A DNA stretch of 64,000 nt from Bacteroidota bacterium (lineage in GTDB: Bacteria; Bacteroidota; Bacteroidia; Chitinophagales; JADIYW01): assembly GCA_963169645.1 (NCBI GenBank), contig CAUJCO010000013.1, positions 1 to 64,000 on the forward strand, read 5' to 3'. The translations under genes were made by a program, and so were the position numbers. Shown piece after piece: positions 1-8,450 of this stretch. The notes under the pieces were generated by a model. That model searched no databases. It was not told the origin of the DNA and worked only from the letters and a program-made list of their open reading frames with translations. The first letter of the stretch is position 1. Each line of letters opens with the position of its first letter.

Positions 1-133
1 TATACTCTATACTCTATACTCTATACTCTATACTCTATACTCTATACTCTATACTCTATACTCTATACTCTATACTCTATACTCTATACTCTATACTCTA
101 TACTCTATACTCTATACTCTATACTCTATACTC
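1..133. repeat. Heptamer tandem repeat (TATACTC)n
   Basis: Nineteen perfect head-to-tail copies of the 7-bp unit TATACTC run from the first base to 133. The array may extend beyond the window. It ends 12 bp before the rnc stop codon, in the 3' flank of that gene. Other 7-bp arrays with different units lie at 41408-41612, also just after a gene end. Confidence 0.97.
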
Positions 134-145
134 ATACCTAAAGTA

Positions 146-868
146 TTAGTTCTCCAATCCCATGGATTGAATGGCAGCTCGACAGGCATTGAGCTCTGCT
201 TCTTTTTTGTTTTTTCCTATTCCGGTTGATTTTTCTTCATCATCAATTTTAAGGCTAACTAAAAAATTAGTCGTAGTTTCCGAAATCATCGTTTCATGAC
301 TAAAGGCTATTTGTTTCTTTTTAGACTGTACCCATTCTAATAAAAAACTTTTGGGATCTGTGATGCTTTTATGGAAATTCTGTATATCAAAATCTTTCAA
401 TATTAATTTTTCCAACAGTGATTTCATCACTTGCATGTCATATTCTAAATAATAAGCTCCAATGAGTGCTTCAAAAGCATTCCCAATAATATCCGGAGCT
501 TCTTTTAATTGATTGTAAGTCAATTTATGTCGCAAATGTTTATCAATTCCAATTTCTAATCCTATTCTATTTAAATTTTTTCTATTCACGATAGAAGCAC
601 GTGCTTTTGTTAGCACACCTTCATCTTTTTTTTCCATCTTATAAAATAGAAATTCACCTACACAAAAATTAATAACAGCATCTCCTAAAAATTCCAAGCG
701 TTCATTTTTTTCATCGATATTTTTGGTATAAGATGAATGCGTCAATGCACGAATAAAATGTACTTCTGATTGATGCGGATACAATTGTAAATATTCATAG
801 ATTTCAGTAAACAAATAAGAAGTTGCAGTCGGCTTCTTTTGAAATATTTTCTTGAAAAAACTAAACAT
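146..868 (-). CDS. rnc: Ribonuclease III
   Basis: Double-strand-specific endoribonuclease that processes rRNA precursors and structured mRNAs in the cytoplasm. The 240-residue protein has the RNase III signature NERLEFLGDAV at about residues 55-65, which carries the catalytic acidic residues, and a C-terminal double-stranded RNA-binding domain at about 170-237 ending in a KKEAELNACRAAI helix. Length is normal. It is the last gene of acpP-fabF-rnc, a common bacterial gene order, 41 bp after fabF. The ATG at 868 gives a short N-terminal extension (MFSFFKKIF) usual in Bacteroidota. Confidence 0.96.
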   Translation of the reverse strand: MFSFFKKIFQKKPTATSYLFTEIYEYLQLYPHQSEVHFIRALTHSSYTKNIDEKNERLEFLGDAVINFCVGEFLFYKMEKKDEGVLTKARASIVNRKNLNRIGLEIGIDKHLRHKLTYNQLKEAPDIIGNAFEALIGAYYLEYDMQVMKSLLEKLILKDFDIQNFHKSITDPKSFLLEWVQSKKKQIAFSHETMISETTTNFLVSLKIDDEEKSTGIGKNKKEAELNACRAAIQSMGLEN

Positions 869-909
869 ACGATATGTACAAGATAGATGAATTTGAGAGA
901 AAAAGAAAA

Positions 910-2163
910 TTAATATCGCTTAAAAATAATTGATGCATTGTGGCCGCCAAATCCAAAATTATTGGACAAAACCACATCTACTTTTCTGGATTGTGCTTTA
1001 TTAAAAGTAAAATTCAACCGATTATCCAATGCAACATCTATATTTTCGTGATTTATTGTTGGTGGAACAATGTTGTGTTGAATTGCCAACACCGATGCAA
1101 CAGCTTCCACAATGCCGGCAGCTCCCATCAAATGACCTGTCATTGATTTGGTAGCACTTATATTTAATTGATAAGCATGTACACCAAACACGTGCTGTAT
1201 CGCTTTCACTTCTGCAATATCACCCAACGGTGTAGAAGTACCATGAGCATTTATATAATCAATAGCATTTGCAGTTAATCCGGCATCTTCTAATGCATCT
1301 TGCATTACCTGTATCACACTTTCAGCCTCCGGATTAGGCGCCGTTATATGATACGCATCGGCATTGATGGCACCACCGGCAATTTCTGCTAATACGGTAG
1401 CCTGTCGTTTTTGAGCATGTTCCAAACTTTCCAATATCAAACATGCACTACCCTCACCCATCACAAAACCATCTCTTGCCGCATCAAACGGGCGAGAGGC
1501 TTTTTGCGGATGATCGTTCTGTTCCGACAAAGCCTTCATGGCACTAAATGCACCAATGGCTGTTTCCGTAATAGATGCTTCTGCTCCGCATACTACCATC
1601 ACATCAGCCTTACCCAATTGTATTGTTCTTGTCGCTTCCAACAAAGCAACAGTTGAACTGGCACAGGCCGCCACGGTTGAGTAGTTTACACCTTTAAATC
1701 CATACTTCATGGAGATGTAACCACCGGCTAAATCTAATAATGTACGTGGCACAAAAAACGGACTAAAATATCTTGGATTCCGATTATTTTGAAAATACTG
1801 AAATAATTCTTGTTCAAACGTCTGCACACCACCAAATCCTGATGCAAACATCACTCCAACTTTTTTCTTGTCTAATTGAGCATACGACAATAATTGTGCA
1901 TTTTCAATAGCCTCTTGCGTACTGATTAAAGCATATTGTGTAAACGCATCTAATTTTTTAATTTCTTTCTTATCAAAATAATGTTCTTCTTGATAATTTT
2001 TCAATGCACAAGCAAATTGTGTTCTAAATTTTGAAGTATCAAAAGTGGAAATTGGAGCAGCACCGCTAACGCCATTCATGAGTGCATCCCAATAACTTGG
2101 CAACGAATTTCCAATTGGAGTAATGGCACCCATTCCTGTTACCACTACTCTTTTCAATTGCAT
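910..2163 (-). CDS. fabF: Beta-ketoacyl-ACP synthase II
   Basis: Elongating condensing enzyme of type II fatty acid synthesis; it condenses malonyl-ACP with acyl-ACP. The 417-residue protein shows the thiolase fold triad: Cys167 in AACASS, His307 in NAHGTSTPLGD and His344 in GHLMGAAG, plus the C-terminal glycine-rich NNFGFGGHN. Its partner acpP lies 70 bp upstream on the same strand and rnc follows, so the three are probably cotranscribed. The active-site context is ACASS rather than the more common ACATS, which is conservative. Confidence 0.97.
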   Translation of the reverse strand: MQLKRVVVTGMGAITPIGNSLPSYWDALMNGVSGAAPISTFDTSKFRTQFACALKNYQEEHYFDKKEIKKLDAFTQYALISTQEAIENAQLLSYAQLDKKKVGVMFASGFGGVQTFEQELFQYFQNNRNPRYFSPFFVPRTLLDLAGGYISMKYGFKGVNYSTVAACASSTVALLEATRTIQLGKADVMVVCGAEASITETAIGAFSAMKALSEQNDHPQKASRPFDAARDGFVMGEGSACLILESLEHAQKRQATVLAEIAGGAINADAYHITAPNPEAESVIQVMQDALEDAGLTANAIDYINAHGTSTPLGDIAEVKAIQHVFGVHAYQLNISATKSMTGHLMGAAGIVEAVASVLAIQHNIVPPTINHENIDVALDNRLNFTFNKAQSRKVDVVLSNNFGFGGHNASIIFKRY

Positions 2164-2233
2164 ATCATTGTTTTAAAAATGGTAAAAATAAGCTACTTGT
2201 GAGCTTTTTGGGAACAAATCAGCTATAAGCCGA

Positions 2234-2467
2234 TTATACATTTGCTTCTAAATAGGCAATTGCCTCGCCTACTGTCTTTATTTTATCAGCTTGTTCATCC
2301 GGAATAATGATGTCAAATTCTTTCTCAAATTCCATCATTAACTCTACCGTTTCTAATGAATCCGCTTTTAAATCGGTTTCAAAATTCGCTTCCGGAGTTA
2401 CTTCACTTTCGTCTACTAATAATTTATCTACAATTATCTTTTTAACTCGCTCTGCAATAGTTGCCAT
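2234..2467 (-). CDS. acpP: Acyl carrier protein
   Basis: Carries growing acyl chains on a 4'-phosphopantetheine arm. The 77-residue acidic protein has the attachment motif [14 protein letters not shown] with the modified serine at about residue 37. Size and four-helix pattern are typical. It is the first gene of acpP-fabF-rnc. It is divergent from the IPExxxVDY-pyk pair, so the 180-bp gap holds promoters for both directions. Confidence 0.97.
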   Translation of the reverse strand: MATIAERVKKIIVDKLLVDESEVTPEANFETDLKADSLETVELMMEFEKEFDIIIPDEQADKIKTVGEAIAYLEANV

Positions 2468-2493
2468 TTTAATGAGATTATTAAATTGAAATG

Positions 2494-2501
2494 CAAAATT
2501 A
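2494..2501 (-). promoter_or_regulatory. Probable -7 box for acpP
   Basis: On the minus strand the bases read TAATTTTG, an exact match to the Bacteroidota -7 consensus TAnnTTTG, 27 bp before the acpP ATG. I see no TTG at the expected 17-21 bp upstream, so the -33 half is not supported. Confidence 0.4.
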
Positions 2502-2649
2502 AAGTTATTTTTTAATTTTTATGCATATCCAAGTTAATTTCATCAATAATACAAACTCATGATTGTCATAAACATAGAACAGAAATTATAAAAATGTTGA
2601 AAACATCTAAATCTATATTTAAAAATAGTTTATAAAATTGTGCCACAGT

Positions 2650-3087
2650 ATGGCAAAAAAATTAAATACGGCAAATTTCTTTGATTTTCAAATTTGGGGT
2701 ATCAACTCCAATATGGAAAATTATCGGTTATGTTGGTTTTTAAATCAATATTTAGGCTGGGATTTAAAACGTGTAAACGATATTGAATACAATAATAAAA
2801 AATCAAAAACATTTTCAACTTTTAATAACTATCGTTATGTTAATGAAATTGATTTTTACACCTTAGAATTAATCCAAAATAAAAAATTTGGTAACACATT
2901 AATACCTGAATTAAAGAACATTGATTTCTTATTTTTGTTAAATGGAGAAGATGAATATTTCGACATGGAAGAATTCACCGCTTTATTAGAAAAAATTCCC
3001 GGTGTACAATCTGCCATTCAATTAAACATCGACACGTTAAAGTCAAAACAAAACTTACTTCTCAGACATTTCAATGAGCTCTACTAA
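2650..3087 (+). CDS. IPExxxVDY family protein
   Basis: Small cytoplasmic protein (145 residues from the ATG at 2650, MAKKLN...) of a family known mainly from Bacteroidota and of unknown function. The diagnostic segment is IPELKNIDF at about residues 89-97, a conservative version of IPExxxVDY, followed by a hydrophobic FLFLLNGE. An upstream TTG at 2638 is in frame but the ATG is the better start. Its end overlaps the pyk start by 14 bp, so the two are translationally coupled; family members are often found beside pyk. Confidence 0.85.
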   Translation: MAKKLNTANFFDFQIWGINSNMENYRLCWFLNQYLGWDLKRVNDIEYNNKKSKTFSTFNNYRYVNEIDFYTLELIQNKKFGNTLIPELKNIDFLFLLNGEDEYFDMEEFTALLEKIPGVQSAIQLNIDTLKSKQNLLLRHFNELY

Positions 3088-4504
3088 CAGAAAAACAAAA
3101 ATAATTGCAACCGTAGGACCGGCCTGCAATACCTATTCCAAATTAGTTGAATTATACAAAAGCGGCGTCAACGTATTTCGTTTAAATTTCTCACATGGTA
3201 AACACGATGATCATCTTCAGATGATTCAACACATCACGCAATTAAATCAAGATTTCAATGCACACGTCAGTATCTTAGCCGATTTGCAAGGACCAAAACT
3301 CCGGACCGGGCTCATGCAAAATAATGGCATTGAATTAGTAGAAGGAAAATCTATACGGGTTACTTGCGAAGAAGTTATTGGCACTAAAGAAATATTTTCT
3401 GTTACGTACGAAAAACTATCATCCGATTTAAAAGCCGGTGAATTTATCCTCATCGACGACGGAAAAATAGAATTACAAGTAGAAGAAATTTTAGATATTA
3501 AAACCATCCGGTGTAAAATAGTTTCCGGCGGCATTTTATCTTCCAAAAAAGGATTCAACTTACCCAATACCAAAATATCTTTACCAAGTTTAACCGAAAA
3601 AGACAGAGCCGATTTAGCCTTTATCATGACGCAACCCATCAATTGGCTCGCACTCTCTTTCGTTCGCACGGCAAAAGAAATCAACGAGCTACGCGACATC
3701 ATACATAAACACGATTCGCCGCTAAAAATAATGGCAAAAATTGAAAAACCGGAAGCCGTAAAAAATATAGACAGCATCATCAAAGCAACCGATTCTGTGA
3801 TGATAGCACGCGGCGACTTAGGCGTTGAGGTTGCGATGGAAGAAATGCCATTAATACAAAAAAACATCATACAAAAATGCATCCAAGCATCCAAACCTGT
3901 TGTTATTGCTACACAAGTAATGGAAAGTATGATTGATATGCCACGACCTACACGTGCCGAAATTACAGACGTTGCCAATGGCGTACTAGACGGTGCCGAC
4001 GCCATCATGCTCAGCGGCGAAACTTCTGTCGGCAAAAATCCGGCAAAAGTGGTGCAAACCATCAGCAAAATAATTTTAAGAACCGAGCAAGAAACAAGCA
4101 TTTACAACAAACACCTCTTGCCCGACAAAAATTCCAACACCTTCCTATCCGATGCCATCTGTTTCAACGCTTGCAAAATTGCTGAAGACGTAGAAGCAAA
4201 AGCCATCAACGGCATGACCTATTCCGGCTATACCGCATTTATGTTGGCCAGCAACCGACCCAAAGCCGACATCCACATTTTCACCAGCAACAAAAATTTG
4301 CTCAACACACTCAGCTTGGTTTGGGGCGTCGATGTTTTTTATTACGACAAATTTGTCGGCACCGACGAATCCATAGACGACATCATCGAAATCCTAAAAA
4401 CCAACAATATGGTTTGCAATGGCGACATCATCATCAGCACAGCCAGCATGCCCATTCGCGGAAGAGGACGCACCAATATGCTAAAAATAAGTAAAATCAA
4501 ATAA
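3074..4504 (+). CDS. pyk: Pyruvate kinase
   Basis: Last step of glycolysis: phosphoenolpyruvate plus ADP gives pyruvate plus ATP. The 476-residue protein has the expected motifs in order: RLNFSHG (substrate Arg36, K+ ligand Asn38), LADLQGPKLRTG, the MAKIEKPEAV motif with Lys222 and metal ligand Glu224, ARGDLGVE with metal ligand Asp248, and TRAEITDVANGVLDGADAI. The C-terminal domain (about 345-476) is present. The start overlaps the preceding gene. Codons near the 3' end become noticeably richer in C than at the 5' end. Confidence 0.97.
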   Translation: MSSTNRKTKIIATVGPACNTYSKLVELYKSGVNVFRLNFSHGKHDDHLQMIQHITQLNQDFNAHVSILADLQGPKLRTGLMQNNGIELVEGKSIRVTCEEVIGTKEIFSVTYEKLSSDLKAGEFILIDDGKIELQVEEILDIKTIRCKIVSGGILSSKKGFNLPNTKISLPSLTEKDRADLAFIMTQPINWLALSFVRTAKEINELRDIIHKHDSPLKIMAKIEKPEAVKNIDSIIKATDSVMIARGDLGVEVAMEEMPLIQKNIIQKCIQASKPVVIATQVMESMIDMPRPTRAEITDVANGVLDGADAIMLSGETSVGKNPAKVVQTISKIILRTEQETSIYNKHLLPDKNSNTFLSDAICFNACKIAEDVEAKAINGMTYSGYTAFMLASNRPKADIHIFTSNKNLLNTLSLVWGVDVFYYDKFVGTDESIDDIIEILKTNNMVCNGDIIISTASMPIRGRGRTNMLKISKIK

Positions 4505-4527
4505 GCTTTTTTTATTTCATATTTTTG

Positions 4528-4648
4528 GGCGTGCCGGCTGCCAAGCTACATTGCCATCACACGCCGTCAGGCTGTCCGCTACCATCTTTTTTTTTGCAAC
4601 GCACCTATCCTCGCACAAAAAAAGTATGTCCGCTTCCATCCTTCACGC
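4528..4648 (-). repeat. Dispersed intergenic repeat, copy A
   Basis: 121 bp, nearly identical (two substitutions and a homopolymer length change of 2) to the 119-bp copy B at 26013-26131, in the opposite orientation, and related to copy C at 49879-50103. Read on the minus strand it starts GCGTGAAGGATGGAAGCGG and ends GCCGGCACGCC. Internal pairing is possible: a T7 run against a downstream A run, and GGCGTG against CACGCC at the 3' end. It fills much of the gap between pyk and the M20 peptidase. It is much richer in G and C than its surroundings. Confidence 0.9.
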
Positions 4649-4769
4649 ATTTACATCGCAATAAAAATTAAAACAAAAATTCTCCTTTATTGAACATAAC
4701 ACCAACTATTCAACTTTTACAACTACCGATAAAAATTCTATCTTTACAACCTAAATTTGAACAACAAAA

Positions 4770-6158
4770 ATGAGCTACATTCAAACATCCATACAAGAAA
4801 ATAAAGACCGTTTTGTGCAAGAACTCATCGATTGGCTAAAAATCCCATCGGTATCTGCTGATCCGGCATTTAAAAACGATGTGTTTCGTGCCGCCGAATA
4901 TTTAAAATCGCAATTCGAAAAAATTGGCATGGAAAACGTTTCCTTATTGCCAACACAAGGCTATCCTGTCGTGTATGCCGAAAAAATTACAGACAAAAAT
5001 AAGCCCACCGTTTTAGTATATGGTCATTACGATGTGCAACCCGCTGACCCGTATGAATTATGGACTTCACCGCCATTTGAGCCGGTAGTAAAAACTACTG
5101 AAACACATCCGCAAGGTGCCATTTTTGCACGCGGTGCTTGCGACGACAAAGGACAAGTGTACATGCATGTAAAAGCATTGGAAATGATGCTTTCCAACAA
5201 CGATTTGCCGTGCAATATAAAAGTAATCATTGAAGGAGAAGAAGAAGTTGGCTCCGCTCATTTAGCAGATTTTCTAAAAGAACAAAAAGAAAAATTACAA
5301 GCAGATGTAATTCTCATTTCCGACACCGGAATCATCAACAACGAAACACCAAGTATTACGAATGGGTTACGCGGTTTATGTTATATGGAAGTAGAAGTAG
5401 TTGGGCCTAACCGTGATTTGCATTCCGGAATTTATGGCGGCGGTGTCGATAATCCACTAAATGTATTATGCAAATTAATTGGTTCTTTAAAAGATGAAAA
5501 TGGACACATAACCGTAGAAGATTTTTACGGCGATGTCGTTGAATTATCCGACGAGGAAAGAAAACAAATCAATGCCATTCCAATAACAGCAGAAACATTT
5601 GAAAACAGTATTGGTTTACCAAAATCATTTGGTGAGCAAGGTTATACTTTGTTGGAACAATTAAGCATACGACCTACTTTGGATGTGAACGGCATTTGGG
5701 GCGGCTACATTGGCGAAGGTGCTAAAACCGTTTTACCTTCAAAAGCAAATGCAAAAATTTCTATGCGTTTAGTTCCGAATCAATCCTCCAAAAAAATTGC
5801 AACATTATTTGCCAAACATTTCGAAAAAATAGCACCGAACACCGTTAAAGTTACCGTAACCGAACATCACGGTGGTGAACCGTATGTAACACCGGTTGAC
5901 TCGGTAGAATTTCAAGCAGCATACAAAGCCATGGAAACAACCTTTGGAAAGCAACCATTGGCTATGCGCAATGGAGCCAGCATTCCTATCGTAGCATTAT
6001 TTGAAGAAATTTTAGGATTAAAATCTGTCTTAATGGGATTTGGATTAGACAGCGATGCCATTCATTCTCCAAATGAACATTATGGATTATTCAACTATTT
6101 TAAAGGAATAGAAACCATTCCGTATTTTTATAAATACTATGCAGAATTAAAAAAATAA
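4770..6158 (+). CDS. M20 family dipeptidase
   Basis: Zinc-dependent aminoacyl-dipeptidase of the M20 (carnosinase/CPG2-like) family. The 462-residue length fits. Metal and catalytic motifs are visible: YGHYDVQP (His86, Asp88), ACDDKGQ (bridging Asp125), EGEEEVGS (general base and ligand Glu157/158), SDTG (Asp185), DLHSGIYGG in the dimerisation lid domain, and a late LDSDAIHSPNE with the last histidine ligand. No signal peptide, so it is cytosolic and probably recycles peptides. It stands alone, preceded by repeat copy A. Exact substrate cannot be read. Confidence 0.9.
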   Translation: MSYIQTSIQENKDRFVQELIDWLKIPSVSADPAFKNDVFRAAEYLKSQFEKIGMENVSLLPTQGYPVVYAEKITDKNKPTVLVYGHYDVQPADPYELWTSPPFEPVVKTTETHPQGAIFARGACDDKGQVYMHVKALEMMLSNNDLPCNIKVIIEGEEEVGSAHLADFLKEQKEKLQADVILISDTGIINNETPSITNGLRGLCYMEVEVVGPNRDLHSGIYGGGVDNPLNVLCKLIGSLKDENGHITVEDFYGDVVELSDEERKQINAIPITAETFENSIGLPKSFGEQGYTLLEQLSIRPTLDVNGIWGGYIGEGAKTVLPSKANAKISMRLVPNQSSKKIATLFAKHFEKIAPNTVKVTVTEHHGGEPYVTPVDSVEFQAAYKAMETTFGKQPLAMRNGASIPIVALFEEILGLKSVLMGFGLDSDAIHSPNEHYGLFNYFKGIETIPYFYKYYAELKK

Positions 6159-6222
6159 AAAATGTTTGTTTGCAAAGAAATTATCTTCAGACAGCGTGCT
6201 TTAAATAGGATGACAGAAAGAT

Positions 6223-6362
6223 GGAGAGACAAGCAGCATTGTATTGATTGATGGATTTAAATTAGCAAAATTATTAATAGAATATGACGTAGGAGTTTCT
6301 CATCAATAACCTATGAAACTAAAAAAATTGATACCAATTATTTCGAAGAAGAATTAATCTTA
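6223..6362 (+). pseudogene. Decayed C-terminal fragment of an Mrr-type restriction endonuclease
   Basis: The 211-bp gap before dnaG encodes the end of an Mrr_cat-like protein in pieces. Frame 1 from 6232 reads SSIVLIDGFKLAKLLIEYDV then GVSHQ and a stop. After a -1 shift near 6306 the next frame reads ITYETKKIDTNYFEEEL. This is the characteristic Mrr C-terminus (IVLIDG, LAxLMIxxxVGVS, YxxKxIDxDYFEE). The catalytic core upstream is gone, so this is a relic. Recognition is by eye from the family pattern. Confidence 0.8.
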
Positions 6363-6369
6363 AATAAAT

Positions 6370-8319
6370 TTGATAACACGCGATACCATAGCAAAAATTT
6401 TAGATACGGCTCAGATAGAGGACGTGGTACGTGATTTTGTCAACCTCAAAAAAGCGGGTTCCATTTTAAAAGGAAATTGCCCATTTCACAATGAGAAAAC
6501 ACCATCATTTGTTGTCAATCCAAACAAAAATATTTTTAAATGTTTTGGTTGTGGTGTAGGCGGCGACAGTGTTTCCTTTATTATGGAACATGAGAAATTG
6601 AGCTTTCCCGAGGCATTACGGTATCTGGCACAAAAATACCATATAGAAGTAGAAGAAACATTCACTTCTAAAGAAGATGAACACGAAAAAAACGAAAAAG
6701 ACAGTTTATTAATTGCCTTAAATTATGCTGCTAAATTTTATCAGCAACAACTCACACAAACCGACGACGGTATTGCCATCGGTTTATCCTATTTTAAAGA
6801 ACGTGGCTTTTTAGATGATACCATACAAAACTTCCAATTAGGTTATGCACCGGACAGTTTTGATGCCTTTTGCAAACAAGCAATAGCAGATGGATATAAC
6901 ACAGAAATACTTTTAAAAGCCGGCCTTATAAAAGAAAAAAATGGCAAACATTTCGATTTTTTTAGAGACCGCGTTATGTTTCCTATTTTTAATGTTTCCG
7001 GAAAAGTAGTAGCCTTTGGTGGTCGCATGCTAAAATCGGCACAGGCTGATAATAGTGGCGTTTACAATCCAAAATACATCAACACATCGGAAACCGATGT
7101 ATATCACAAGAGTTTAGTTTTATACGGCATAGCGCAAGCAAAAGCAGACATTCGCAAACGAGATGTGTGCTATTTAGTGGAAGGCTATACCGATGTACTT
7201 TCTTTGTATCAAGCCGGCATTCGCAATGTAGTGGCAAGCTCCGGAACTGCCTTAACGAAAGAACAAGTACAACTTATCAAACGGTTTACACAAAATATTG
7301 TAATACTTTACGATGGCGATGCAGCCGGCATCAAAGCAGCTTTGCGTGGGTTAGATATTGTATTGGAGCAAGGCCTGAATGTAAAATTGGTATTGTTGCC
7401 GGATGGTGAAGATCCGGATTCCTTTGTAAAGAAAAAAGGAACAGATGCTACGTTGGAATTTATTGAAAATAACCAACAAGATTTCATTTTATTTAAAGCC
7501 ACACAAGGCAATATCGAAGCAAAAAATGATCCGGTAAAAAAAGCCGACATTATTAAAGACATTGTTGATAGTATTGCAAAAGTAGATGACAATATCAAGC
7601 GGCAATTATATATAAAACAATGTGCCGGAATTGTGGATGTGCCGGAAAACATTCTGATAAATGAAACTAATAAAATCAGAACAGCACAACTAAAAAGAGC
7701 AAGGGAAATTTCACAAGATGAAAAACAACAATTAGACAATTATGTACAAATTGACGTTGACCATTCTCAACCAATTTCCAAAACACCCAAATTATTTTAT
7801 CAAGAAAGAGATATCATTCGTATATTAATAGAACACGGTGAAAGTGCAATGACAGACGAACTGAGTGTTGCAGAATACGTCATTTTTGAGCTGGTAGATA
7901 TTGAGTTTAAAAACGATGTATTTGGAAGAGTAATACAACTCTATATCGATGCATATCGCAATAACACACCTTTAGAAGAAGTAAAAAACATCAACCATAT
8001 TACCGATATAGAGGTGAAAAATTGCCTTATTGAAATAATAGCAACACCGTATCAGCTAAGCCCGAATTGGTACGCCAAACACGAAATTGTTGTAAAAGAT
8101 GCCAATAGAACGTACAAAACAGATGTTGTATCGGCAATGAACCGTTTCCGATATTACAAAATGGGTGAAATCATGCAAATTTGTGGCGAGAAGATAAAAA
8201 AAGCGGATGAGAGCGGCAACTACGAAGAAAGCACGGCATTTATTTTAAAATTGATGGAAATGAAAAAAATGCAACAAGCACTCGCTAAAGAAATACAATC
8301 CGTGATTCATCCAAGCTAA
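6370..8319 (+). CDS. dnaG: DNA primase
   Basis: Makes RNA primers at the replication fork with the replicative helicase. The 649-residue protein has an N-terminal CHC2 zinc ribbon (Cys37, His40, Cys58, Cys61), the RNAP-basic region, and a TOPRIM domain with Glu271 in LVEGYTDVL and Asp315/Asp317 in ILYDGDAAG. A helicase-binding C-terminal region follows (about 440-649). The start that fits family alignments (ITRDTIAKIL...) is a TTG at 6370; no ATG lies at a comparable place. The mrr relic abuts it directly. Confidence 0.95.
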   Translation: MITRDTIAKILDTAQIEDVVRDFVNLKKAGSILKGNCPFHNEKTPSFVVNPNKNIFKCFGCGVGGDSVSFIMEHEKLSFPEALRYLAQKYHIEVEETFTSKEDEHEKNEKDSLLIALNYAAKFYQQQLTQTDDGIAIGLSYFKERGFLDDTIQNFQLGYAPDSFDAFCKQAIADGYNTEILLKAGLIKEKNGKHFDFFRDRVMFPIFNVSGKVVAFGGRMLKSAQADNSGVYNPKYINTSETDVYHKSLVLYGIAQAKADIRKRDVCYLVEGYTDVLSLYQAGIRNVVASSGTALTKEQVQLIKRFTQNIVILYDGDAAGIKAALRGLDIVLEQGLNVKLVLLPDGEDPDSFVKKKGTDATLEFIENNQQDFILFKATQGNIEAKNDPVKKADIIKDIVDSIAKVDDNIKRQLYIKQCAGIVDVPENILINETNKIRTAQLKRAREISQDEKQQLDNYVQIDVDHSQPISKTPKLFYQERDIIRILIEHGESAMTDELSVAEYVIFELVDIEFKNDVFGRVIQLYIDAYRNNTPLEEVKNINHITDIEVKNCLIEIIATPYQLSPNWYAKHEIVVKDANRTYKTDVVSAMNRFRYYKMGEIMQICGEKIKKADESGNYEESTAFILKLMEMKKMQQALAKEIQSVIHPS

Positions 8320-8390
8320 TTGAAGTATTCAAAAAAATACAACTTTCACTCATTTTTTATTTTAACTATTAACTAATCAATAAATTATCG

Positions 8391-8418
8391 TTGAAACGGA
8401 ACGAATTTTGTACTTTTG
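8391..8418 (+). promoter_or_regulatory. Promoter of rseP
   Basis: TTG at 8391-8393, 17-bp spacer, TACTTTTG at 8411-8418, an exact match to the Bacteroidota TAnnTTTG box. The rseP ATG lies 32 bp downstream. Confidence 0.75.
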
Positions 8419-8450
8419 CGGTTCACATCGTAATAAAAGTAACGTAACTA

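Noticed and set aside
1..133. CRISPR array
   Set aside because: The units are 7 bp, contiguous and without spacers; it is a simple tandem repeat. The same holds for 41408-41612.
3247..4101. 284-codon open frame on the minus strand inside pyk
   Set aside because: It lies wholly within a clear pyruvate kinase gene and has no recognisable domains; it is a shadow of codon bias.
4505..4769. Small gene between pyk and the M20 peptidase
   Set aside because: The gap is explained by the dispersed repeat; no ORF there has a plausible start or composition.
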